Shown here one piece after another: positions 25,029 to 37,126 of a DNA stretch of 64,000 bases; positions within the stretch are counted from its first letter, which is position 1, and the number at the start of each line of letters is the position of its first letter. A program made the position numbers and the translations under genes. This DNA is from Pseudorhizobium endolithicum (GTDB taxonomy: Bacteria; Pseudomonadota; Alphaproteobacteria; Rhizobiales; Rhizobiaceae), in assembly GCF_902153245.2 (NCBI RefSeq), contig NZ_CABFWF030000012.1, positions 312,501 to 376,500 on the forward strand, read 5' to 3'. Under the pieces are notes generated by a model. The model was not told where the DNA came from, searched no databases, and worked only from the letters and a program-made list of their open reading frames with translations.

Positions 25029-28003
25029 GCGCTTCGGTCAAGAACGTCGGCGCCTTCCGGATCAAGGGCGCCGGCCGGCTGACCCCGGCACGCACGGCGC
25101 GTTTCACCTTCGACGGCAAGAGCTACACGGCGATGGAAGGCGATACGGTCGCTTCCGCGCTCCTGGCCCATGGGGTGCATCTCGTCGGCCGCTCATTCAA
25201 GTATCACCGGCCGCGCGGCATCCTGACCGCCGGGCCGGAGGAGCCGAACGCGCTTCTCGACGTCTCCCGCGATGCTGCCCGCCGGCAGCCGAACGTGCGC
25301 GCCACCGTGCAGGAAGTGTTCGACGGCGCAAAGATCTCGTCCCAGAACCGCTGGCCGTCGCTTTCCTTCGATGTCGGCGCCGTCAACAACCTGTTCTCGC
25401 CGTTCTTCGCAGCCGGCTTCTACTACAAGACCTTCATGTGGCCGAGGCAAGCCTGGACGAAGGTCTACGAGCCCTTCATCCGCCGTGCCGCCGGACTTGG
25501 CGTCGCGCCGACGGAAGAGGATCCGGATCGCTACGCCAACCGCTTCGCCCATTGCGACGTGCTGATCGCCGGCGCCGGGGTTGCCGGACTGACCGCCGCG
25601 CTGTCGGCAGCCTCCACCGGTGCGGAGGTCATTCTCGTCGACGAGCAGCCGGAGGTGGGCGGCGCGCTCCACTTCGACACCTCGACGACGATCGACGGCC
25701 AGGACGGCTATGACTGGGCCCAGGACACAGCCGCGAAGCTGCGGGCGATGCCGAATGTGCGGGTGCTGACCCGAACCACCGCCTTCGGCTACTACAACCA
25801 CGGCTTCCTCGGGCTTGCCGAAAGGGTGAGCGACCATCTCGACCGTCCGGGACGCGACGTGCCCCGCGAGCGGCTGTGGCAGGTGCGGGCGAAGCGCGTG
25901 ATCATCGCCACCGGTTCGATCGAGCGCCACATGGTCTTCGCCAACAACGACCGGCCCGGTATCATGCTGGCGTCCGCGGTCCGAACCTTCCTCAATCATT
26001 ATGGTGTTGCCGTTGGCCGCAATGTCGGTGTCTACACCGCGCATGACAGCGCCTATGAGGCTGCCTTCGACCTGAAGCGGGCAGGCGTCCATATCGCCGC
26101 CATCGTCGATTGCCGGGATCGGCCGGGCGAGGCGGTTCTGGCGGAAGCGCGCGCGCTCGGCATCGACGTCCTGACCGGGCATTCAGTGACCGATACCGCG
26201 GGACGCCTGCGGATCAGGTCTATGACGGTCGCGCGCAACGGCAACTTCGACATTCGCAAGATCGAGGTCGACTCGCTGATCGTTTCCGCAGGCTGGACCC
26301 CGTCGGTGCACCTGTTCTCGCAGTCGCGCGGCAAGCTGCGCTGGGATGAGGCCAACCGGCGCTTCCTGCCGGACACTTACGCGCAGGACTGCGTTTCCGT
26401 CGGTGGCTGCAACGGTACGGACGACGTTGCAGAAGCGATCGACGAGGCCATTGCCGCAGGCGGGGGCAGGGTCGCGGTGCATGGCGAGAGCCGGTTCAAC
26501 TGGACCGGCGGGATGATCGGTGCCGCGGAAGGTGCGGGGCCGGACACCACGGTCAAGGCATTCATCGACTTCCAGCACGACGTGACGGCGAAGGATATTC
26601 GCCTTGCCGTGCGCGAAGGCATGCACTCCATCGAGCACATCAAGCGCTTCACGACGAACGGCATGGCGTCCGACCAGGGCAAGCTGTCGAACATGCACGG
26701 GTTGGCAATTGCCGCAGAAATGCTCGATCGGCCGATCCCCCAGGTCGGCCTCACGACCTTCCGCGCACCCTATACGCCGGTCACCTACGGCACGCTGGTG
26801 GCGCATTCGCGGGGCGAGTTGTTCGATCCCGCCCGCAAGACGCCGATGCATGAACTGGAAGCGGCCGAAGGTGCCGCCTTCGAGGATGTCGGCAACTGGA
26901 AGCGCGCCTGGTATTTCCCGCGCCGCGGCGAGGACATGGCGACCGCCGTCAACCGCGAATGCCGCACGGTACGGGACGTGGCCGGCGTGTTCGACGCGTC
27001 GACGCTCGGCAAGATCGAGGTGGTGGGGCCGGATGCGGCGCAATTCCTCAACCTCCTCTACACCAATGCCTGGGATACGCTGCAGCCGGGCAAATGCCGC
27101 TACGGCATCATGACCCGCGAGGACGGCTTCATCTATGATGACGGGGTGGTCGGCCGGTTGGCCGAGGATCGCTTCTACGTCACCACGACGACGGGCGGGG
27201 CGCCGCGCGTCCTCCATCACATGGAGGACTATCTCCAGACGGAGTTCCCGCATCTCAGGGTCTGGCTGACCTCGACCACCGAGCAGTGGGCGGTGATTGC
27301 CGTGCAGGGGCCAAAGGCGAGGGAGATCATTCGGCCGTTCGTCGAGGGCGTCGACATCTCCAACGAGACCTTCCCGCACATGAGCGTTGCGGAGTGCGAA
27401 GTGATGGGCGTACCGGCCCGGCTCTTCCGCATGTCTTTCACGGGCGAACTCGGTTTCGAGGTCAATGTCCCCGCCGATTATGGACCGACGGTCTGGAAGG
27501 CGATCTGGGAACGGACGAAGGGCATGGGCGGCTGCCTCTACGGTACCGAGGCCATGCATGTGCTGCGCGCCGAGAAGGGTTATATCATCGTCGGCCAGGA
27601 CACCGACGGCACGGTGACGCCGGACGATGCGGGACTCGGCTGGGCGGTTTCGAAGAAGAAGACCGACTTCGTCGGCATTCGCGGCCTGAAGCGTCCGGAC
27701 CTGATGCGCGAGGGCCGCAAGCAACTGGTGGGTCTGGTGACGAACCGGCCGAGCGACGTGCTGGAGGAGGGAGCGCAGATCGTCGCGGACCCGAACCAGC
27801 CGAAACCGATGACCATGCTCGGCCACGTTACCTCGGCCTACTGGTCGGAGAATTGCGGCCGCTCGATCGCCATGGCGCTCGTCGCCGGCGGGCGCGCCCG
27901 GATCGGCCAGACGCTCTACGTGCCGATGAAGGACAGAACAATTGCCGTCGAAGTCACCGACACGGTGTTCTTCGACAAGGACGGAGGCCGTATCCATGGC
28001 TGA
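25025..28003 (+). CDS. soxA: Sarcosine oxidase subunit alpha
   Basis: The 992-residue subunit has an N-terminal 2Fe-2S-like/ferredoxin-fold part (FTFDGKSYTAMEGDTVASALLA), a dinucleotide-binding domain (DVLIAGAGVAGLTAALSAAS) that binds NAD+, and a C-terminal glycine-cleavage T-like domain (FDASTLGKIEVVGPDAAQFLN, then SFTGELGFEVNVP) that transfers the methyl carbon to tetrahydrofolate. Length matches the family. It overlaps soxD by four and soxG by eight bases. Confidence 0.96.
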   Translation: MSASVKNVGAFRIKGAGRLTPARTARFTFDGKSYTAMEGDTVASALLAHGVHLVGRSFKYHRPRGILTAGPEEPNALLDVSRDAARRQPNVRATVQEVFDGAKISSQNRWPSLSFDVGAVNNLFSPFFAAGFYYKTFMWPRQAWTKVYEPFIRRAAGLGVAPTEEDPDRYANRFAHCDVLIAGAGVAGLTAALSAASTGAEVILVDEQPEVGGALHFDTSTTIDGQDGYDWAQDTAAKLRAMPNVRVLTRTTAFGYYNHGFLGLAERVSDHLDRPGRDVPRERLWQVRAKRVIIATGSIERHMVFANNDRPGIMLASAVRTFLNHYGVAVGRNVGVYTAHDSAYEAAFDLKRAGVHIAAIVDCRDRPGEAVLAEARALGIDVLTGHSVTDTAGRLRIRSMTVARNGNFDIRKIEVDSLIVSAGWTPSVHLFSQSRGKLRWDEANRRFLPDTYAQDCVSVGGCNGTDDVAEAIDEAIAAGGGRVAVHGESRFNWTGGMIGAAEGAGPDTTVKAFIDFQHDVTAKDIRLAVREGMHSIEHIKRFTTNGMASDQGKLSNMHGLAIAAEMLDRPIPQVGLTTFRAPYTPVTYGTLVAHSRGELFDPARKTPMHELEAAEGAAFEDVGNWKRAWYFPRRGEDMATAVNRECRTVRDVAGVFDASTLGKIEVVGPDAAQFLNLLYTNAWDTLQPGKCRYGIMTREDGFIYDDGVVGRLAEDRFYVTTTTGGAPRVLHHMEDYLQTEFPHLRVWLTSTTEQWAVIAVQGPKAREIIRPFVEGVDISNETFPHMSVAECEVMGVPARLFRMSFTGELGFEVNVPADYGPTVWKAIWERTKGMGGCLYGTEAMHVLRAEKGYIIVGQDTDGTVTPDDAGLGWAVSKKKTDFVGIRGLKRPDLMREGRKQLVGLVTNRPSDVLEEGAQIVADPNQPKPMTMLGHVTSAYWSENCGRSIAMALVAGGRARIGQTLYVPMKDRTIAVEVTDTVFFDKDGGRIHG

Positions 28004-28556
28004 ACTGGCAACACGCACCCTACCGCTTGCCGGCGCCCATGGCGGCTCAGCCGGTGTGAGGCTGACGCCGGCCGCACCAGCCGAACGTCTTTCGCTGAGG
28101 GCCCGGGCGGAGGACGTGGCCGCTCTGTCGCAATCGCTCGGGCTCGACCTGCCGACGAAGCCAAAGACATCCGCGTCGGCCAGCGGCCGCACCGCCCTCT
28201 GGCTCGGGCCCGACGAATGGCTGGTGATTGCGGAAGGTGCTGGCTCCTCTTCGAGCGACCTGAAGGCCGCTTGTGCGTCGTCCGGCGTGCTTCATTCGGC
28301 AGTCGACGTCTCCCATCGCAACACGGCGATCCTGGTCGAAGGACCAGGATCCGCGGCGGCGATCAACGCCGGCTGCCCGCAGGACCTGTCGCTCAAGAGC
28401 TTCCCCGTCGGCGCCTGCACGCGGACCATTTTCGGCAAGGTCGAGATCGTGCTGCTGCGGACCGGCGAGGAGAGCTTCCGGGTGGAGGTGTGGCGATCGT
28501 TCTCGGACTATGCCTTCGGGCTGTTGGCGGAGGGCGCCAGGGACGCGGTGCTGTGA
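27996..28556 (+). CDS. soxG: Sarcosine oxidase subunit gamma
   Basis: The 186-residue protein matches the gamma subunit: RLTPAAPAERLSLRAR, LWLGPDEWLVIAEG, DVSHRNTAILVEGP and FPVGACTRTIFGKVEIVLLR. It completes the alpha-beta-gamma-delta heterotetramer. Start MAELATRTLP is chosen because ATG 27996 follows GGAGGCCGTATCC within the end of soxA. No folate genes (purU, glyA) follow; the next genes are convergent. Confidence 0.93.
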   Translation: MAELATRTLPLAGAHGGSAGVRLTPAAPAERLSLRARAEDVAALSQSLGLDLPTKPKTSASASGRTALWLGPDEWLVIAEGAGSSSSDLKAACASSGVLHSAVDVSHRNTAILVEGPGSAAAINAGCPQDLSLKSFPVGACTRTIFGKVEIVLLRTGEESFRVEVWRSFSDYAFGLLAEGARDAVL

Positions 28557-28572
28557 TGCATTGGCGGCGCGG

Positions 28573-28701
28573 CTATTCGCCCGGCTGCCGGTGCTTGTGC
28601 TTGCGGTCCAGGTCCCACTCGTGAAGACGGTAGGCGCCATAGGCGACGAGCGCGATGATCGCGGGCATACCCAACGAGGCGAAGAGCCATTCTGGTGTCA
28701 T
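28573..28701 (-). CDS. Small single-span membrane protein (42 residues)
   Basis: MTPEWLFASLGMPAIIALVAYGAYRLHEWDLDRKHKHRQPGE is split here as a hydrophobic N-terminal half (one membrane span, about residues 5-24) and a basic, charged tail after LHEWDLDR. An almost perfect AAGGAG site lies eight bases upstream, inside the previous gene, and the start overlaps that gene's stop as ATGA. This translational coupling makes it a real gene although no family is recognised. It ends 17 bases from the convergent soxG stop. Confidence 0.75.
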   Translation of the reverse strand: MTPEWLFASLGMPAIIALVAYGAYRLHEWDLDRKHKHRQPGE

Positions 28702-28937
28702 GCCAATCTCCTTAAGGTTTGCCTTGCCAGATAATGTAGGAACAGAGCAAGCAATAGCCAACCACAGAGGTAGGTTAGCACGGCCAATCCGAACCTCAAA
28801 GCCACGTTGCCGATACCGTAGAGCATTGCCGCAAGCGGCGTGACCACGCCGACTGTAATGCATGCCGTGGATGCCCGGTCGAAAGCGTTCGCCAGCAGCT
28901 TCGTCTGCTCGATCTCGACGGGGTTCAGGTCCGTCAT
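28698..28937 (-). CDS. Small two-span membrane protein (79 residues)
   Basis: The protein starts MTDLNPVEIEQTKLLANAFD, an acidic polar N-terminus, then has two hydrophobic segments (STACITVGVVTPLAAMLYGI and LAVLTYLCGWLLLALFLHYL) and a basic C-terminus. It begins two bases after the cfa stop codon and overlaps the next small gene as ATGA, so all three are likely co-translated. Its base composition is AT-richer than that of its neighbours. No family is recognised. Confidence 0.75.
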   Translation of the reverse strand: MTDLNPVEIEQTKLLANAFDRASTACITVGVVTPLAAMLYGIGNVALRFGLAVLTYLCGWLLLALFLHYLARQTLRRLA

Positions 28938-28939
28938 CG

Positions 28940-30181
28940 TTACACCGTCAGGTTCAGCGCCTTCTCCCGCTCGATATATTCCCGCTGCTTTTCGCTGATG
29001 TAGTCGCGCACGATGGGCGCCGCGTCGCGCTTCCTCGACATCTGCATGTGGAAGACTAGCTGGCTGCCGGTGCGGAACATCATCTCGGCGCTGATCAGGT
29101 AGAATTCCCACATGCGTGCGAATCGTTCGTCATACATGGCGATGACCTTTTCGCGGTTCTTCTCGAAGCGCGCGGCCCAGTGGGCAAGCGTGGTGGCGTA
29201 GTGAACGCGCAGGAATTCCAGGTCCAGGACCCAGAGGCTGTTCTTCTCGACGCTGTCGAAGACTTCCGACAAGGCCGGGGAATAGGCGCCGGGGAAGATG
29301 TATTTCCTGAGCCACGGACTTGCCATGCCCGGCGGGCTCATGTGGCCGATCGAGTGAAGCACGGCGATCCCGTCGTCCGGCATCAGGTCGTTCAGGTGAG
29401 CGAAGAACTCGTCGTAGTGCTGGACCCCGACATGCTCGAACATGCCGACGGAGACGATGCGGTCGAACCTGTCGTCGACATCGCGGTAATCGCGCAGTTC
29501 GAACTTCACCCGATCGGCAAGCCCCGCCTGTTGCGCGCGCTCCGATGCAAGCCTCTGCTGCTCCTTCGAAAGGGTGACGCCGGTGACGCGGACGTTCTCG
29601 ATCCTGGCCAGGTAAAGGGCAAGATCGCCCCAGCCGCAGCCGATGTCGAGCACGGTCATGCCGTCGGCCAGGCAGAGCTTGGACGCCAGGAGCCGCAGCT
29701 TGTTGCGCTGCGCCTGCTCGAGCGTTTCTCCCGGATCGCGGAAATAGGCGCAGGAGTAGAGCATGTTGTCGTCGAGGAAGAGCCTGTAGAAGTCATTGCC
29801 GAGGTCGTAGTGGTGGGCGACGTTCCTTTGGGCCTCGCCCTTCACGTTCGACTGCTGGCGCTTGCGAAAGCGCATCTTGATCGCACGGATCGCCTTCTGC
29901 AGCGGATAGGAGCCGAGCGACAGCCGGTTCATCGAGAAGAGCGTGAGGAAGTCCCTGAGCGTCGAGCCTTCCTCGAAGCGTATGGTGCCATCCATGTAGG
30001 CTTCGCCGGCAGCAAGCTCGGGGTTGAAGACGAGCGTTCGATAGAGCCGCTTGTCGGTCAGCCGCATGGTCACCTCCGGTCCGGGCGTACCGGCGAAGAC
30101 GTGACGCTGTCCATCGGCGTCGATGACGGTGAGGCGACCCTTGCGGATGAAGGACTTCATCATGTGGGAAAGGGGAAACAT
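28940..30181 (-). CDS. cfa: Cyclopropane-fatty-acyl-phospholipid synthase
   Basis: The 413-residue protein has the class I SAM methyltransferase motif VLDIGCGWGDLALYLA, the family segments NVAHHYDLGNDFYRLFLDDNM and MLYSCAYFRDPGETLEQAQ, and GMFEHVGVQHYDEFF. Such enzymes add a methylene bridge to unsaturated acyl chains of membrane phospholipids in stationary phase or acid stress, working at the inner membrane surface. It lies downstream of a MaoC hydratase on the same strand and is followed closely by two small membrane proteins. Confidence 0.94.
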   Translation of the reverse strand: MFPLSHMMKSFIRKGRLTVIDADGQRHVFAGTPGPEVTMRLTDKRLYRTLVFNPELAAGEAYMDGTIRFEEGSTLRDFLTLFSMNRLSLGSYPLQKAIRAIKMRFRKRQQSNVKGEAQRNVAHHYDLGNDFYRLFLDDNMLYSCAYFRDPGETLEQAQRNKLRLLASKLCLADGMTVLDIGCGWGDLALYLARIENVRVTGVTLSKEQQRLASERAQQAGLADRVKFELRDYRDVDDRFDRIVSVGMFEHVGVQHYDEFFAHLNDLMPDDGIAVLHSIGHMSPPGMASPWLRKYIFPGAYSPALSEVFDSVEKNSLWVLDLEFLRVHYATTLAHWAARFEKNREKVIAMYDERFARMWEFYLISAEMMFRTGSQLVFHMQMSRKRDAAPIVRDYISEKQREYIEREKALNLTV

Positions 30182-30243
30182 TCGTACCTCGCATATCGAA
30201 ATTCAGGACGATAGGGACGGGATGCGTATGTCATGCGCGCGGA

Positions 30244-30732
30244 TCAGGTGTCCGCAGGTCTGTCCTTCGGGTCGAACTGGACAATGGTGATCCAGCTGGC
30301 GGTGAGCGCCGGCTTCTTCTCGTTCTCGATTTCCACCGAAACGTCGTAGTGGGTCATCAGCATGCCGGCACCGCGGAACCGGCAGTCGGTCAGGGTAAAA
30401 TGCCCCCTGACGCGGCTTCCGCACCTGACCGGCGACATGAAACGGATCTTCTCGAAGCCGTAGTTCAGCCCCATGGTCTGCTCGCGGATTTTCGGCAGGC
30501 AGTCGAAGTTCATCGCCGAGAGCAGCGAGAGCGTCAGGAAGCCGTGGGCGATCGTCCCGCCGAAGGGGCTTTCGGCAGCGGCGCGCTCGGGGTCTACATG
30601 AATGAACTGGTGGTCCAGCGTCGCGTCCGCGAACTTGTCGATCATCGGCTGGTCGACAGTGATCCATTCGGAAATGCCCAGGACCTGTCCGACCAGGCCC
30701 GGCACATCTGCTAGCGAAATCTCGCGCGGCAT
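30244..30732 (-). CDS. MaoC-family (R)-specific enoyl-CoA hydratase
   Basis: The 162-residue hot-dog-fold protein has the hydratase-2 signature DATLDHQFIHVDPERA (catalytic Asp and His) and FGGTIAHGFLTLSLL, the full MaoC pattern. It hydrates trans-2-enoyl-CoA to (R)-3-hydroxyacyl-CoA; the PhaJ branch feeds polyhydroxyalkanoate synthesis. It starts 35 bases after glgX on the same strand, so it may be read as the tail of the glycogen operon. GGAAAG precedes the ATG. Confidence 0.9.
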   Translation of the reverse strand: MPREISLADVPGLVGQVLGISEWITVDQPMIDKFADATLDHQFIHVDPERAAAESPFGGTIAHGFLTLSLLSAMNFDCLPKIREQTMGLNYGFEKIRFMSPVRCGSRVRGHFTLTDCRFRGAGMLMTHYDVSVEIENEKKPALTASWITIVQFDPKDRPADT

Positions 30733-30767
30733 CTTTCCTCTCTGATTCCGGTTCTTGCTGGTGCAAT

Positions 30768-32765
30768 CTACAAGGTTTGTCCGGCTTGCAAAGCCGCCTG
30801 TTCGCTGTCGGTCTCAAGCTCCAGCAGGAAGGTGACGGAACGGGGCGGGGCGATGTGGTTCCACGGAGCATTTTCCGACAGCGTCACCCAGCGGGAGGGC
30901 AGGACGAAGGGCTGCTCGCGGTACCTGCGGTTGAAGACCACCGCAAGGCGTGTTTCCCGTTGCGTTTCCTGGTCGAGCGTCTTGAGCGTGACGGCCAGCG
31001 CCGAAGCGTCCGGCTGCTGCCAGTCGTCCTGCGTCATCGGCTCCCCGGAGGGGCCGAACCAGTCGATCTCGTCACCGGCTTCGACCAGGAAGGTGGTATC
31101 GCCAAAGACGGCAAAGCGCTTGCGCCAGGCGGCAAGCCTTGCGGTGTGCGCGACGAGCTTGGGGTCCAGCGTCGTCCAGTCCAGCCAGGTGATCTCGTTG
31201 TCCTGGCAGTAGGCATTGTTGTTGCCGCCCTGGCTTCGCCCGCCCTCGTCCCCCATGCCGAGCATGATCGATCCGCGGCTGGCGAAGAGGGTGGATAGGA
31301 GCGCCATGACGTCGCGCCGGCGCGCCTCGATCACCGCCTGGTCGTCGGTCTTTCCCTCCACGCCGTTGTTCCAGGAGAAGTTGTCGTGGTGGCCGTCGCG
31401 GTTCTCCTCGCCGTTGGCGTGGTTGTGGCGCTGTTCGTGTGAAACCAGGTCCATCAGGGTAAAGCCGTCATGGGCGGCGAGGAAATTGACGCTCAGCGTC
31501 TGGCGCTGGCCGTGGCGGGCGAAGACGTCTTCGGACCCTGCAAGCCGTGAGGCAAGCTCGCCGACCGTCCAGCGGTCGCCGCGCCAGAAGCGGCGGATGT
31601 CGTCGCGGGTGCGGTCGTTCCACTCCAGGAAGGGCGGGGGGAAGTTCCCCAGTTGGTAGCCGCCGGGGCCGATGTCCCAAGGCTCGGCGATCAGGATTCG
31701 GTCCGCCAGTACCGGGTCATCGATGATGGCCCGAAGCGTTTCGGCGTCCCGCGAGAAGCCGTGCCGTTCTCGGCCGAGGATCGTCGCCAGATCGAAACGG
31801 AAGCCGTCTATGCCGGCGTGCAGCACGAAGTGGCGCAGGCTGTCGAGGATCAGCCGGCGGACGAAGGGATGATCGCAGGCGACCGTGTTGCCGGTGCCGG
31901 TATCGTTGACCAGCGTGCCGGGTTGGCCGTCGACATGGCGGAAGCAGGCAAGGTTGTCGAGGCCGCGCAGCGAGAGTGCCGGCCCGGCGCGGTCGCTCTC
32001 GCCGGTGTGGTTGAAGACGAGGTCGAGAATGACGCCGATGCCGGCCTCGTGCAGCGTCGCCACCGTCTCGCGCAGTTCTGCCACGCCCCCCGGACATAGC
32101 CGCGGATCGAGCGCCATGAAGCCGACAGGATTGTAGCCCCAGCCGTTGGTGAGCCCGAGCGGCGGCAGATGGCGCTCGTCTATCCAGGCGGTGATCGGCA
32201 TCAGTTCCACCGCGTCGACGCCGATGCGCTTCAGGTGGGCGATGACCGATGGGTGGGCAAGGGCGGCGACCGTGCCACGCCGATGTTCCGGGACGTCCGG
32301 ATGAAGGATCGTGAAGGGTCTGACGGCAAGCTCGTAGATGAGCCCGCCGGACTGGAAGAGCGGCGGGCTGGACGGTACCTGCGGGTGCGTCTGGAGGATT
32401 GCCTTCGGCATCAGGGCCGCGGTGTCAGTGCCGAAGTCGGCGAGGCGCCGGTCATAGACAAAGGGGCGGTCAATCTCGGTGGCATAGGGATCGAGCAGCA
32501 GCTTCGACGGATCGAACCAGAGGCCGCGATCCGGCTCATGGGTGCCATGGGCGCGGTAGCCGTAGCGGGTGCCTTGGCCGATGTCCGGCACCGAGATGCG
32601 GTGGACGTGATCCTCGTCCCGCTGCATCGGGAGGCGGGCAAGTTCGCGTTCTCCATTCCCGTCGAACAGGCAGAGTTCGATCTTGTCCGCATGGGCTGAC
32701 CAGACGGCAAAGCCGGTGCCGCTGTCAGTGATATGCACGCCGCCGGGCGTCTCCTCTTTTCGCAT
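30768..32765 (-). CDS. glgX: Glycogen debranching enzyme GlgX
   Basis: The 665-residue protein has an N-terminal CBM48 sandwich and a GH13 isoamylase-type barrel: catalytic Asp in GIDGFRFDLATILGR, Glu in ILIAEPWDIGPGG, and FLAAHDGFTLMDLVS. It cleaves the alpha-1,6 branches of limit dextrins left by glycogen phosphorylase. It starts three bases after pgm and closes the glycogen operon. Confidence 0.95.
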   Translation of the reverse strand: MRKEETPGGVHITDSGTGFAVWSAHADKIELCLFDGNGERELARLPMQRDEDHVHRISVPDIGQGTRYGYRAHGTHEPDRGLWFDPSKLLLDPYATEIDRPFVYDRRLADFGTDTAALMPKAILQTHPQVPSSPPLFQSGGLIYELAVRPFTILHPDVPEHRRGTVAALAHPSVIAHLKRIGVDAVELMPITAWIDERHLPPLGLTNGWGYNPVGFMALDPRLCPGGVAELRETVATLHEAGIGVILDLVFNHTGESDRAGPALSLRGLDNLACFRHVDGQPGTLVNDTGTGNTVACDHPFVRRLILDSLRHFVLHAGIDGFRFDLATILGRERHGFSRDAETLRAIIDDPVLADRILIAEPWDIGPGGYQLGNFPPPFLEWNDRTRDDIRRFWRGDRWTVGELASRLAGSEDVFARHGQRQTLSVNFLAAHDGFTLMDLVSHEQRHNHANGEENRDGHHDNFSWNNGVEGKTDDQAVIEARRRDVMALLSTLFASRGSIMLGMGDEGGRSQGGNNNAYCQDNEITWLDWTTLDPKLVAHTARLAAWRKRFAVFGDTTFLVEAGDEIDWFGPSGEPMTQDDWQQPDASALAVTLKTLDQETQRETRLAVVFNRRYREQPFVLPSRWVTLSENAPWNHIAPPRSVTFLLELETDSEQAALQAGQTL

Positions 32766-32768
32766 CGA

Positions 32769-35841
<3,073 letters not shown>

Positions 35842-35848
35842 GCGGATG

Positions 35849-37111
35849 CTACATTTCCAGTTTGTCGATCATCGGCTGGGTGATCAGGCAGATGCCGTTC
35901 TCCGTGCGCCGGAAGCGGCGGGCATCCAGTTCCGGGTCCTCGCCCACCACCAGTCCTTCCGGAATGGTGACATTGGAATCGATGACGACGTTGCGAAGCT
36001 GGGCACGGCGACCGATGCGGACGTTCGGCAGCACGACCGCGCCATCCAGTCGGGAGTACGAATTCGCCCGGACGCCGGTGAAGAGCAGGCTGCGGTGCAG
36101 CGTGGAGCCGGAGATGATGCAGTCGCCCGACACGACGGAGGAAATCGCCGAGCCGCGTCGGTCCTCGTCGTCATGGACGAACTTTGCCGGCGGCGTGATC
36201 TCCGCATAGGTCCAGATCGGCCAGGACTTGTCGTAGATGTCGAGCTCGGGGAGGATTGCGGTGAGATCGATGTTCGCCTGCCAATAGGCCTCGATCGTGC
36301 CGACGTCGCGCCAGTAGGATTCCCGTTCGAAATCGGAGCGGACGCAGGACTTGGTGAAGCGGTGGGCGACGGCCGTGCCGTTCTTGACGATGTAGGGGAT
36401 GATGTCCTTGCCGAAGTCGCGGTTGGAGGAGGGGTCGGCGGCGTCGCGCTTCAGCGCCTCGACCAGGAACTTCGTGTGGAAGACGTAGATGCCCATGGAG
36501 GCGAGGGCGAAGTCGGGCTTGTCGGGCATGCCCGGCGGATCGGCCGGCTTCTCGACGAAGTCGATGATCTGGTCCTTGTCGTCGACGTGCATGACGCCGA
36601 AGCCGGTCGCCTCCATGCGCGGCACTTCCAGGCAGCCGACGGTGACGTCGGCGCCTGAATCGACATGCTGCTGGAGCATGTATTCATAGTCCATCTTGTA
36701 CACATGGTCGCCGGCGAGGATGACCATGTATTCGGGATTGTAGCCCTCGATGATGTCGATGTTCTGGTAGACGGCGTCGGCCGTGCCTTCGTACCATTGC
36801 GTCTCCGAGACGCGCTGGGAGGCCGGCAGGATGTCGAAGCTCTCGTTGCGTTCCGGCCGCAGGAAGCCCCAGCCGCGCTGCATGTGGCGGATCAGCGAAT
36901 GGGCCTTGTACTGGGTCGCCACGCCGATGCGGCGGATGCCGGAATTCAGCGCATTGGAGAGCGCGAAATCGATGATGCGGGCTTTGCCGCCGAAATAGAC
37001 GGCCGGCTTGGCGCGTCGGTCCGTCAGCTCCTTGAGGCGGCTGCCGCGGCCGCCGGCCAGGACGTAGGCCATGGCATCTCGCGCCAGCGGCTGGTATCGC
37101 TTGTCGTCCAT
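35849..37111 (-). CDS. glgC: Glucose-1-phosphate adenylyltransferase
   Basis: The 420-residue protein has the nucleotidyltransferase motif [29 protein letters not shown], and a left-handed beta-helix C-terminus. It makes ADP-glucose, the committed and allosterically controlled step of glycogen synthesis. It lies 15 bases after glgB with a GGGGGAAG site. Confidence 0.97.
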   Translation of the reverse strand: MDDKRYQPLARDAMAYVLAGGRGSRLKELTDRRAKPAVYFGGKARIIDFALSNALNSGIRRIGVATQYKAHSLIRHMQRGWGFLRPERNESFDILPASQRVSETQWYEGTADAVYQNIDIIEGYNPEYMVILAGDHVYKMDYEYMLQQHVDSGADVTVGCLEVPRMEATGFGVMHVDDKDQIIDFVEKPADPPGMPDKPDFALASMGIYVFHTKFLVEALKRDAADPSSNRDFGKDIIPYIVKNGTAVAHRFTKSCVRSDFERESYWRDVGTIEAYWQANIDLTAILPELDIYDKSWPIWTYAEITPPAKFVHDDEDRRGSAISSVVSGDCIISGSTLHRSLLFTGVRANSYSRLDGAVVLPNVRIGRRAQLRNVVIDSNVTIPEGLVVGEDPELDARRFRRTENGICLITQPMIDKLEM

Positions 37112-37126
37112 CTTCCTCCCCCTTCG

